DNA from: Chitinophagaceae bacterium
GTDB taxonomy: Bacteria > Bacteroidota > Bacteroidia > Chitinophagales > Chitinophagaceae
NCBI GenBank assembly: GCA_947456805.1
Contig: CANGTN010000009.1
Coordinates: 1-53,494 of the forward strand
Direction of reading: 5' to 3'
DNA: 53,494 bases
Shown here: piece after piece, positions 26,914 to 35,076 of the stretch
How positions within the stretch are numbered: position 1 is the first letter of the stretch
Layout of the letters: the number at the start of each line of letters is the position of its first letter
Notes under the pieces: generated by a model
Told to the model about the DNA's origin: nothing
The model's input: only the letters and a program-made list of their open reading frames with translations
Database searches by the model: none
Made by a program: the position numbers and the translations under genes

Positions 26914-27615
26914 TTGAGTGATTTTTTTATTGACAGGTCACTTTCCACATCATTGGCTCCTTTAGCTGAAACAATTTTTGTTACGCTAACTGACGCCGGT
27001 AAAAAATTTAACCGAGATTGGATTTTTCGTAACCTTAATTATACATTTCAATCGGGTAATAGTTATGCTATTACCGGACCAAATGGGAGTGGGAAAAGTA
27101 CTTTGTTGCAAGTGCTTGCGTCGAGCACCAATGTAAGTGAGGGTAAAATCAATATTAAGATACATTCTAACTCAATTTCTAGCATCAATATAGCAACTGA
27201 AATTCAATCTGAAAATGTATATCAATATATTTCAATGGCTGCACCTTATTTGGAATTGGTAGAAGAAATGACTGTTACAGAGTTTCTTCAATTTCATTCC
27301 GTGTTTAAACCATTGATGCTTTCTGTATCTGAAATTATTAATGCTATTGGTTTGGAAAAAGCAGCTTCTAAACAAATTAGGTATTATAGTAGTGGCATGA
27401 AGCAACGCGTAAAATTAGCACAAGCAATTTTTAGCAATACGCCAATACTATTATTAGATGAGCCTTGTACCAACTTGGATACTTCAGGTTATGATTTATA
27501 CCATCAACTATTGAAAAAATATTGCTCAAATAAAATGGTTATTATTAGCAGTAATGATGAAAATGAAATTGGGTTTTGTAAAGAGCGTATTAGTATGAAT
27601 GATATGAAAGGTTAG
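26914..27615 (+). CDS. ABC transporter ATP-binding protein
   Basis: The 233-residue ATPase starts with TTG at 26914; no in-frame ATG is found before the ATPase core. It has Walker A GPNGSGKST (near residue 50), the signature YSSGMKQRVKLA (near 155) and Walker B ILLLDEPCTNLD (near 175). In place of the usual switch histidine, the sequence reads VIISSND. No membrane partner is adjacent, so it cannot be assigned to a transport system. It lies 51 bases behind lpxA, with no terminator between, and may be read with the lipid A genes. Possible roles include lipid or ion export, but that is only a guess. Confidence 0.9.
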   Translation: MSDFFIDRSLSTSLAPLAETIFVTLTDAGKKFNRDWIFRNLNYTFQSGNSYAITGPNGSGKSTLLQVLASSTNVSEGKINIKIHSNSISSINIATEIQSENVYQYISMAAPYLELVEEMTVTEFLQFHSVFKPLMLSVSEIINAIGLEKAASKQIRYYSSGMKQRVKLAQAIFSNTPILLLDEPCTNLDTSGYDLYHQLLKKYCSNKMVIISSNDENEIGFCKERISMNDMKG

Positions 27616-27669
27616 CTCTTTTTTAGTTTTATAATTATTTAGTTCATTGAGGAGGTTATAAATTTTAAT

Positions 27670-27735
27670 AGTTTAGATAGTTTAAAATCACAACAAAATT
27701 CCTACTCTTCGGTCTTCCCGACTTTTCGGACTTTA
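27670..27735. repeat. Inverted AAGT arrays behind the ABC ATPase and mqnD
   Basis: The left arm has two plus-strand units, AGTTTAGAT and AGTTTAAAA (27670-27687). The right arm has three units of opposite orientation, TTCGGTCTT, CCCGACTTT and TCGGACTTT (27708-27734), each 9 bases. The right arm covers the mqnD stop codon at 27733-27735. The arms have different unit sequences. Confidence 0.7.
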
Positions 27736-28524
27736 CCTCTTCTTAGCAACTTCCAATAATTTTGCAATCGCCGCTCTTCCCTCTACACCAAGGTTGATAG
27801 AATAATTGTTTACATACAAATCAATGTGTTGTTTCATTACTTCTTGTTCCATTTCTTGTGCATGTAATTTTACATAATCTGAAATGAGCGGATATTTTTC
27901 AAATGCATATTCTACACTTTTGCGGATCAATTGATCAACTTGTAATCTGGTGGGTTCACTCAATCGGTGATGTGCAACAATACCGCCTAATGGAATGGGT
28001 ATTTGTAATTGTTGTTCCCAATATTCACCTAAGTCCATTATTTTTTTCAACCCTTTTTGCTGGTAGGTAAATCTATTTTCATGAATGATAACACCCGCAT
28101 CTACAATGCCAATGAGTATTGCATTTTCAATTTCATGAAACACCATATACTTTTTTTTCTTTACATTGGGATATGCAAGCGAAAACAATAAATGAGCAGT
28201 AGTATTTTCTCCTGGAATAGCAATTGTTGCATCTTCTAAAGATGAGTTGTCTGGTATTTTATTGGAAACCAATAATGGCCCAACACCCTCACCTAATGCG
28301 CTACCACTGTTTAATACGGAGTAATGATTTAATAATAATGGCAACACACCAAAGCTGATTTTTGTAATATCTAGTTTTTCCTCTAATGCCCATTCATTAA
28401 GGGTTTGAACATCTTCCAAAACAACATCAAACTCTAAACCTCCTGTATCAATTTTATGATTGACCAATGCATCAAAAATGAAGGTGTCATTGGGACAAGG
28501 TGAAAATCCAAGGGTAAGTTTCAT
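27733..28524 (-). CDS. mqnD: 1,4-dihydroxy-6-naphthoate synthase MqnD
   Basis: The 263-residue protein belongs to the periplasmic-binding-protein fold of the MqnA/MqnD family. The first motif LGFSPCPNDTFIFDAL is characteristic for MqnD, which converts cyclic dehypoxanthine futalosine to 1,4-dihydroxy-6-naphthoate in menaquinone synthesis by the futalosine route. Other blocks are DITKISFGVLPLLLNHYSVL and GEGVGPLLVSNKIP. mqnB is 24 bases upstream on the same strand, which supports the assignment. The stop codon overlaps the last unit of the AAGT array. Confidence 0.92.
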   Translation of the reverse strand: MKLTLGFSPCPNDTFIFDALVNHKIDTGGLEFDVVLEDVQTLNEWALEEKLDITKISFGVLPLLLNHYSVLNSGSALGEGVGPLLVSNKIPDNSSLEDATIAIPGENTTAHLLFSLAYPNVKKKKYMVFHEIENAILIGIVDAGVIIHENRFTYQQKGLKKIMDLGEYWEQQLQIPIPLGGIVAHHRLSEPTRLQVDQLIRKSVEYAFEKYPLISDYVKLHAQEMEQEVMKQHIDLYVNNYSINLGVEGRAAIAKLLEVAKKR

Positions 28525-28548
28525 GATTTGTTTTTCAGTTATGATATA

Positions 28549-29205
28549 CTACAACTTTTTGATGAGTTGAACTAATGTTTCATTTAAAATTTCAATGCTT
28601 TCTTTCAACAACCATTTTGTTTTGTTTCTTTCGCCAATATAATTACTGGTAGCACGTAATTGTAAAAAAGGAATTCCCATTGTTCTGCAAACATAATGCA
28701 ATGCAGCTCCTTCCATACTTTCCAGGGTAGGATGGTAGTGCTGTAATATTTGTTCCTTGCGTATTTTTTGTGTGGTAATTTCATTTACAGTAACAGCAAC
28801 AACAGCCGGCAATTTTAGTATGTTGTATTGCTTCAACCAAGGGTTTGGTAAAAGTTGTTTTAAAAATGGCGGCGTATTATTTTTTTGCAGTTGCAAATCA
28901 AAAATATCTTTCCATTGACCTTTTTCGGCAACACCTAAATCACCAATTGACTCTTGTTTTATTACAAAGACTTTTGCCAAGGATTGACAGTCATCAAAAG
29001 TGCCTGCAATCCCCACTTGAATGATGAGATTTGGTTTTTCTGATGCAATGATTTTCATCAAAGAAACAGCTGTTGACAACATCCCTACACCACTTTGGTG
29101 AAATATAATTTGGTGTTTGGTTTTATTAACTTTTGAAAGTGCAGCAATTTGTTTGGAAGCTTGTATCCATTCATTTTTCGTTGCTGCTGTAATAATTATT
29201 TTCAT
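28549..29205 (-). CDS. mqnB: Futalosine hydrolase MqnB
   Basis: The 218-residue protein is a nucleoside phosphorylase-like hydrolase. It shows the glycine-rich substrate site FHQSGVGMLSTAVSLMK, LIIQVGIAGTFDD and the active-site glutamate region LESMEGAALHYVC followed by FLQLRATSNYIGERNK. The motifs fit futalosine hydrolase, which releases hypoxanthine from futalosine to give dehypoxanthine futalosine. The neighbour MqnD acts later in the pathway. The other genes (mqnA, C, E) are not in this window. Confidence 0.92.
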   Translation of the reverse strand: MKIIITAATKNEWIQASKQIAALSKVNKTKHQIIFHQSGVGMLSTAVSLMKIIASEKPNLIIQVGIAGTFDDCQSLAKVFVIKQESIGDLGVAEKGQWKDIFDLQLQKNNTPPFLKQLLPNPWLKQYNILKLPAVVAVTVNEITTQKIRKEQILQHYHPTLESMEGAALHYVCRTMGIPFLQLRATSNYIGERNKTKWLLKESIEILNETLVQLIKKL

Positions 29206-29359
29206 GTGCTTATTTCTTGCGATGCAAGTTTATTTACTGATTGTAAAGGTGCGTTTTTTTTTAATGTTTTTTAAAGCTACTGCTTATCTGATAAATTTTG
29301 TTTTATCAGAAATAATAAAACAATTGTAAAAACAATTTTAGATGTGGCGAACAATTAAT

Positions 29360-29367
29360 TATTTTTG
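29360..29367 (+). promoter_or_regulatory. TAnnTTTG box before the DUF5686 gene
   Basis: TATTTTTG matches the -7 consensus and ends 8 bases before the ATG at 29376. No clear -33 element was found. Confidence 0.4.
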
Positions 29368-29375
29368 AAAAACTA

Positions 29376-31868
29376 ATGAGAAAAGCTTCATACAAGCATA
29401 GTTTGTTTTTTCTATTCATAACATTCATCTGTTCTGTTTCATTTGCACAACCCAAAAAAATTATTGGCCTTGTAAAAGATAAACAAAGCGATGAACCAAT
29501 TCCTTTTGGTTCTGTCTTTTTACAATCGGCGAAAACTGGGGGCTTAACTGATACGATGGGCCGGTTTTCTATTACGTTTGATTATTCATTTAAAACTGAT
29601 ACACTTCAAATTTCAAGTGTTGGTTATAAAATAGTTTCTATTCCTTTATCATTGATTAAAGACTCAGCTTCGCTTATCGTTTATTTGGAAGTATTGCCGC
29701 CATCTGGCGAAGCCGTTGTAAAGAGTAAATATAACAGGGCATTGTGGTTTTGGAAAAGAATTATTAAAAACAAATTAAAAAATGATAAAACTCGTTGGGA
29801 TAATTATGCCTACGAAATTTACAATAAACTCGAACTTGATTTAAACAATGTAAATAAAGATAAATTAGGCAACAACAAACTATTGAAGCCACTAAATTTT
29901 GTTTTGAGTTATGTAGATTCTACTTCTGAAGCAACAAAATATTTGCCCATTTTTTTAACTGAAATTTTATCAGATTATTATTTCCAAAAATCACCCGAAA
30001 GAATTCATGAGTATATCAAAGCTACCAAAACCAATGGTATAGAAAATGAAAGTATTATTAAAGAATTGGGTGGCATGTACCAAAATATAAATGTTTACAA
30101 AAATTTTCTTCCTGTTTTTGACAAACAATTTATTAGTCCGCTGAATGATAACGGAGAAAAATATTATAACTTTAAACTACTGGATACGCAATATTTAAAC
30201 AAGAAAAGATTGGTGCATTTGCGCTTCACACCAAAACAAAAAGGTGCTGATGTTTTTGAAGGTGATTGCTGGGTAAATGATACAAGTTATGCTATTCAAA
30301 AAATTACACTCAGACCAAGTGTAGATGCCAATATCAATTATATTTCTGGCTTGACACTAATCCAGGAATTTAAGTTAATACAAGACAGTATTTGGTTTTT
30401 GTATAAAGATAAATTTGTTGCAGACATTGCACCTATTGGCAAATCCAAACTTGCATTGATTGGTAGAAAAACAACAACCTATAAAAATGTAGTTTTCAAT
30501 AATAGTTCCATCACTACTAATTTACAACAGAATAAAAAGGTGCAGCAGGTAGATTTAAATACTGCTTCAGCAAATTTTGCAGATAGTTTTTGGGCAGTAA
30601 ACAGACATGAACAATTAAATAAAAATGAAACAACAGTCTACAAAGTTTGGGACACACTCAATAACAACCCAACATTCAAATTGTATCGTGGCATTTTGCG
30701 TGCAGTAGCTTTGGGCACACAAGACATTGGTAATATTACAATTGGACCATGGTTTTACTGGCTTAGTGCAAATCCGTATGAAGGTATCAGAACAAGGTTT
30801 GATGTAGCAACCAATACGGGTTTCAATAAAAACTTGTATCTGCATGGTTATATGGCTTATGGTTTTTCTGACAAGCGATATAAAGGCAAGTTGGAAATGC
30901 GTTATTTATTTAATAGAAATCCCTGGACTTACTTGCATTTGAGTTATAGAAATGATATTGATAATGGTCAGTTTTATTATGATCAGTTGGGTGCTGATAA
31001 TATTTTTGCTACTTGGTTTCGTCGTCCCGGAATTCCTTTTAAATTGCAGCGTGCAGAAGAAATAAAAGCAGAGTTTTTTAAAGAAACTAATACCGGTTTT
31101 TCGTTTGGGGCAACCGCTTCAAGTAAAGCATTTGAGTCTTTAATAAATTTACCTGATCAATCATTTTTTACTGTAATCAACGGCACACCGCTAAAAACTT
31201 TTGAAACTAGTTTCCAAATCAAATATGCTTATGCCGAAAGGTTTTTAAGTGATAATTTTTATCGTGCTTCATTGGGTAGTAATTATCCAATTGTTGATTT
31301 TCGATATACGCGTGGATGGCCCGGTGTATTGAAAAGCAGTTATCAATATGATAAATTTGATTTAACGGTTTCAGATGATATCATTATTGCACCTTATGGA
31401 AAATTAAATTATAATCTGTTTGGCGGAAAGGTATATGGCACAGTGCCTTTTCAATTTTTAGAATTATTGCCCGGTAATGAAATGTACTATTACAATCGTT
31501 ATGCATTTAATTTGATGAATCGGTTTGAATATGTAGCAGATGCCTTTGCAGGCTTCAGCGTAGAACATAATATTGGTAGTGGTTTGTTCAGATATATACC
31601 ATTAACACGCAAATTAAAATTCAGGCAATTTTATAGTGTGAAAGGCGTTACAGGAAATATCAATGATGAAAATAAAAAACTTAATTTCGTTGGAAATTAC
31701 CCGTATAAATCTTTGGATAATAAAATGTATTTGGAACTAAGTACCGGTGTAGATAATATTTTTAAACTCTTTCGTATAGATTTTGTGTGGCGGTTGTTAC
31801 CCGAAAAAGATTCTAAAATTCAGACTTCAAATTTTGGCGTGTTTGGAAGTTTCAGAATTAGTTTTTAA
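29376..31868 (+). CDS. DUF5686 outer-membrane protein with carboxypeptidase-regulatory-like domain
   Basis: The 830-residue protein has a signal peptide (HSLFFLFITFICSVSFAQ). Residues about 27-110 are a CarboxypepD_reg-like beta sandwich (IIGLVKDKQSDEPIPFGSVF...TDTMGRFSI). The rest is DUF5686: long beta-strand-rich sections ending in a barrel with alternating aromatic residues and a final strand FGVFGSFRISF, the aromatic C-terminus of outer-membrane barrels. These proteins resemble TonB-dependent receptors but lack the plug and TonB box; function is unknown. No partner is adjacent on this strand. purD converges. Confidence 0.88.
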   Translation: MRKASYKHSLFFLFITFICSVSFAQPKKIIGLVKDKQSDEPIPFGSVFLQSAKTGGLTDTMGRFSITFDYSFKTDTLQISSVGYKIVSIPLSLIKDSASLIVYLEVLPPSGEAVVKSKYNRALWFWKRIIKNKLKNDKTRWDNYAYEIYNKLELDLNNVNKDKLGNNKLLKPLNFVLSYVDSTSEATKYLPIFLTEILSDYYFQKSPERIHEYIKATKTNGIENESIIKELGGMYQNINVYKNFLPVFDKQFISPLNDNGEKYYNFKLLDTQYLNKKRLVHLRFTPKQKGADVFEGDCWVNDTSYAIQKITLRPSVDANINYISGLTLIQEFKLIQDSIWFLYKDKFVADIAPIGKSKLALIGRKTTTYKNVVFNNSSITTNLQQNKKVQQVDLNTASANFADSFWAVNRHEQLNKNETTVYKVWDTLNNNPTFKLYRGILRAVALGTQDIGNITIGPWFYWLSANPYEGIRTRFDVATNTGFNKNLYLHGYMAYGFSDKRYKGKLEMRYLFNRNPWTYLHLSYRNDIDNGQFYYDQLGADNIFATWFRRPGIPFKLQRAEEIKAEFFKETNTGFSFGATASSKAFESLINLPDQSFFTVINGTPLKTFETSFQIKYAYAERFLSDNFYRASLGSNYPIVDFRYTRGWPGVLKSSYQYDKFDLTVSDDIIIAPYGKLNYNLFGGKVYGTVPFQFLELLPGNEMYYYNRYAFNLMNRFEYVADAFAGFSVEHNIGSGLFRYIPLTRKLKFRQFYSVKGVTGNINDENKKLNFVGNYPYKSLDNKMYLELSTGVDNIFKLFRIDFVWRLLPEKDSKIQTSNFGVFGSFRISF

Positions 31869-31928
31869 TTCAAAATTATTTTCTAACCACACAATATAAA
31901 TTTTGTCAAAATACTCTAAAACAAAAAT

Positions 31929-31976
31929 ATTTTATAAACTTTCTAAACTACTAAACTAAAAAACTATACAACTATC
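31929..31976. repeat. AAGT-type array overlapping the purD stop codon
   Basis: In the purD direction, units read AGTTGTAT, AGTTTTTT, AGTTTAGT, AGTTTAGAA, AGTTTATAA, so the period is 8-9 with core AGTTT. The TAG stop of purD (31972-31974) is formed by the first unit. No second arm of opposite orientation is clear. Confidence 0.65.
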
Positions 31977-33261
31977 CACCAAACTCCCATCCAATATCTC
32001 TTCTGTAATACATGCCCTCAAAACTAATTTTTTCCAATATTGCTTTGCTTTTTTCAACGGCAAGTGAAATGGTATCTGATTGTGAAGTAACTGCTAAAAC
32101 ACGACCTCCATTTGTTAACAATTCACTGGTTTCATTTTGTTTTGTTCCTGCATGAAAAATTAAACTGTCATTTGTTTTTTCTTTAGGCAAATGAATGATT
32201 TTATTTTTTTCATAATCCTGCGGATAGCCGCCACTTACGGCCATTACAGTGGCAAAGCTGCCCTCGTGGTAGGTGATATTGGTATCCTCCAAAGTGCCGT
32301 TGTCCATTGCTGCAAATAAACTAACTAAATCTGTTTCTAGTCTTGGTAATACAACTTCTGTTTCAGGATCTCCCAATCTGCAATTGTATTCAATTACATA
32401 GGGTTCGCCATTGCAATTCATCAACCCAAAAAATATAAATCCGTTGTAAATAAAATTTTCTTTTTGTAATCCGTTAACTGTGGGTTGAATAATTTTTGAC
32501 TCCACTTTTTCCATGAACAATTCATCCATAAAAGGCACAGGTGTTACGCAACCCATGCCACCAGTATTCAATCCAGTATCACCTTCGCCAATACGTTTGT
32601 AATCTTTTGCATGACCAATAATTTGGTAATTTTTCCCATTGGTTAATACAAATACACTTACTTCAATTCCTTTTAAAAATTCTTCAATAACAACTTTACT
32701 GCTTGCTTCTCCAAATTGTTTGTCTACAATCATTGATTCAAAAACCTGTAAAGCATCATTATGCGTTTCACTGATTACAACACCTTTTCCTGCTGCCAAT
32801 CCATCCGCTTTTAAAACTATAGGTAAACTGTGTTGTGCAATGTATTCTTTACCTTCTTCAAAATTATGGATAGTAAATTCAGCATAACCTGCAGTTGGTA
32901 TTTGATGCCTTTGCATAAACGCTTTGCTAAAAGCTTTGCTACCTTCTAATTGTGCCGCATTTGCCGAAGGCCCGACTACAATTCCATTCCACTTTTTATT
33001 GTTATTTGTAGAAGTTAGAAAGTCGGTAATGCCTTTTACCAAAGGCTCTTCAGGTCCTACAACTACAATGTCTATATTTTGTTCAAGGCAAAAATTTTTT
33101 ATAGCTTCAAAGTCAGTTAGTGCAAGTACCACATTCGTTCCTAATAAAGCAGTTCCGGGATTTCCGGGTGCAATAAAAAGGTTATCACAATGATGACTTT
33201 GTGCCATTTTCCAAGCCATTGCATGTTCACGGCCACCGCTGCCAAGTAATAAAATATTCAT
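31972..33261 (-). CDS. purD: Phosphoribosylamine-glycine ligase PurD
   Basis: The 429-residue enzyme makes glycinamide ribonucleotide in purine synthesis using ATP. ATP-grasp features are LGSGGREHAMAWKMAQ at the N-terminus, VVGPEEPLVKGITDFL (near 64), LKADGLAAGKGVVI (near 145), GGMGCVTPVP and YNCRLGDPETEVVLPRL (metal ligands). I use ATG 33261, where the family starts; a longer frame to 33342 adds 27 residues with no family match. No other pur gene lies in the window. Confidence 0.96.
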   Translation of the reverse strand: MNILLLGSGGREHAMAWKMAQSHHCDNLFIAPGNPGTALLGTNVVLALTDFEAIKNFCLEQNIDIVVVGPEEPLVKGITDFLTSTNNNKKWNGIVVGPSANAAQLEGSKAFSKAFMQRHQIPTAGYAEFTIHNFEEGKEYIAQHSLPIVLKADGLAAGKGVVISETHNDALQVFESMIVDKQFGEASSKVVIEEFLKGIEVSVFVLTNGKNYQIIGHAKDYKRIGEGDTGLNTGGMGCVTPVPFMDELFMEKVESKIIQPTVNGLQKENFIYNGFIFFGLMNCNGEPYVIEYNCRLGDPETEVVLPRLETDLVSLFAAMDNGTLEDTNITYHEGSFATVMAVSGGYPQDYEKNKIIHLPKEKTNDSLIFHAGTKQNETSELLTNGGRVLAVTSQSDTISLAVEKSKAILEKISFEGMYYRRDIGWEFGG

Positions 33262-33419
33262 AGTAGTTTGCTGTATTAAAGTAAGGCGAAAGTAGTTGGA
33301 AATTTGAATTTGTACTTTCATTTTTTTGTCTTTATGCAACATTTTTAAAACAAGGATTTATTTATAAAATTTTCTCTGTATTTTGAGCCACATTAAAATT
33401 GAACACTAAAAAAAATCGT

Positions 33420-34958
33420 ATGAGTCAAACTGCCATTGAACAAAAAGGACATCCTAAAGGATTGTATGTGCTATTCGCCACTGAATTTTGGGAGCGTTTC
33501 AGCTATTATGGAATGAGAGCAATTTTTGTATTGTTCATGACAAAGTATTTGTTTTTCGAAAAGTCTTATGCAAGTAATATTTATGGAAGTTATACCGGGT
33601 TGGTTTATTTAACTCCTCTAATAGGAGGGTATGTTGCCGATAGATATTGGGGTAATAGAAAATCAATTTTTGTTGGAGGGCTATTGATGGCTTTGGGTCA
33701 ATTTATTTTATTTTCTTGTGCTTCAATGCCTAGTACATCAGGGTTGTCTCAAACTTTGTTGTGGACAGGATTGGCATTCTTGATTTTTGGTAATGGGTTC
33801 TTCAAGCCAAATATTTCAACAATGGTTGGACAATTATATTTAGACACAGATAACAGTAGGAAAGATGGTGCTTATACCATTTTTTACATGGGTATCAATG
33901 CGGGCGCATTTGTTGCACCTTTGGTGTGTGGATATTTGGGTGAGAATATAGATTTTAAATGGGGCTTTCTTGCTGCAGGAATTGGTATGTTAATAAGCTT
34001 GGTTATTTTTTACTATACAAAAGATAGATACGTCGTTTCACCTTCGGGAGTACAATTAGGTGTTAGTCCAAATAAATCAAACGATGCCGTTAGCACAGAA
34101 GACAGCTCAAAAACAGGGTTCAGTAATTCTCAAATTATTATTTTAATAGCATCCATTGTTGCAGCAATATCATTGATTCATTTGGTATTGAAAGTTGACT
34201 TTTGGGGTTCTGCAATTTATGGAATGACTTTATGTTTACCATTTGCAATTCTTACAGATCGTTCACTTACAAAAATTGAAAAAGAGCGTTTGACGGTAGT
34301 TGTCATCATCATGTTATTTGTTGTTTTCTTTTGGATGTGTTTTGAACAAGCAGGAGCGTCATTAACTTTTTTTGCAGATGCACAAACCGATAGAAAAATT
34401 TTCGGTTGGGAAATGCCTGCTAGTTATTTCCAAAGTTTTAATGCCGGTTATATTGTATTACTTGCACCCATATTTGCAATTCTTTGGGAGAAGTTGGCAA
34501 AGAAAGGCTTTGAACCACCTGCTCCTATGAAACAAGCAATGGGATTGGGTTTCCTAGCTTTAGGATTTTTATTTATTGCATTTGGTACAACTGGTGATCC
34601 TGCAGTTAAAGTGAGTATTTTGTGGTTGTCTGGTTTGTATTTTTTACATACAGTAGGAGAATTGTGTTTAAGCCCTATTGGTTTATCTATGGTAAATAAA
34701 TTAGCTCCTGGAAGGTTTACAAGTTTAATGATGGGAATTTGGTTTATGGCAATTGCAACCGGTAATAAATTAGCAGGAACAATGAGTTCATTGTATCCTG
34801 ATCCGGCATCAACAGGCCCTAAACCTGTTTTTCTTGGAATTACGATTGACAATCTTCATACTTACTTTATGATTTTTGTAGGCTTCTCCGGAGTTGCTGC
34901 TGTTATTTTATTTTTCTTATCACGTAAGCTTCAAAAAATGATGCACGGAATAAAATAA
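33420..34958 (+). CDS. POT/PTR2 family proton-dependent peptide transporter
   Basis: The 512-residue protein has about 12-14 membrane segments. Family motifs are FWERFSYYGMRAIFVLFM (ExxERFxYYG, near residue 28), GGYVADRYWGNRKSIFVGG and GNGFFKPNISTMVGQLY. Members import di- and tripeptides with protons. I chose ATG 33420 (MSQTAIEQKG); a TTG at 33399 is in frame. A strong terminator follows. No peptidase gene is directly linked. Confidence 0.95.
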   Translation: MSQTAIEQKGHPKGLYVLFATEFWERFSYYGMRAIFVLFMTKYLFFEKSYASNIYGSYTGLVYLTPLIGGYVADRYWGNRKSIFVGGLLMALGQFILFSCASMPSTSGLSQTLLWTGLAFLIFGNGFFKPNISTMVGQLYLDTDNSRKDGAYTIFYMGINAGAFVAPLVCGYLGENIDFKWGFLAAGIGMLISLVIFYYTKDRYVVSPSGVQLGVSPNKSNDAVSTEDSSKTGFSNSQIIILIASIVAAISLIHLVLKVDFWGSAIYGMTLCLPFAILTDRSLTKIEKERLTVVVIIMLFVVFFWMCFEQAGASLTFFADAQTDRKIFGWEMPASYFQSFNAGYIVLLAPIFAILWEKLAKKGFEPPAPMKQAMGLGFLALGFLFIAFGTTGDPAVKVSILWLSGLYFLHTVGELCLSPIGLSMVNKLAPGRFTSLMMGIWFMAIATGNKLAGTMSSLYPDPASTGPKPVFLGITIDNLHTYFMIFVGFSGVAAVILFFLSRKLQKMMHGIK

Positions 34959-34976
34959 TTTAAATCAATATTTTTT

Positions 34977-35011
34977 AAAGCCGATTGATGAATGTGTCAG
35001 TCGGCTTTTTT
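34977..35011 (+). terminator. Intrinsic terminator after the POT transporter
   Basis: AAAGCCGATTGA and TCAGTCGGCTTT form a 12-bp stem with one G-T wobble around an 8-base loop, followed by T. It lies 18 bases after the stop codon. Confidence 0.85.
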
Positions 35012-35052
35012 ATTCCTTTTATTTTATCATTCTCATAACTATTGAAGAACTT

Positions 35053-35060
35053 TATCTTTG
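35053..35060 (+). promoter_or_regulatory. TAnnTTTG box before the MBL/rhodanese gene
   Basis: TATCTTTG matches the -7 consensus and is 16 bases before ATG 35077, directly after the upstream terminator. This supports an independent transcript. Confidence 0.45.
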
Positions 35061-35076
35061 CAGTAAATTCTAAATT

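Noticed and set aside
33262-33342. Longer N-terminus of PurD
   Set aside because: PurD proteins begin at the MNILLLGSGGREHA block; the extension has no family match.
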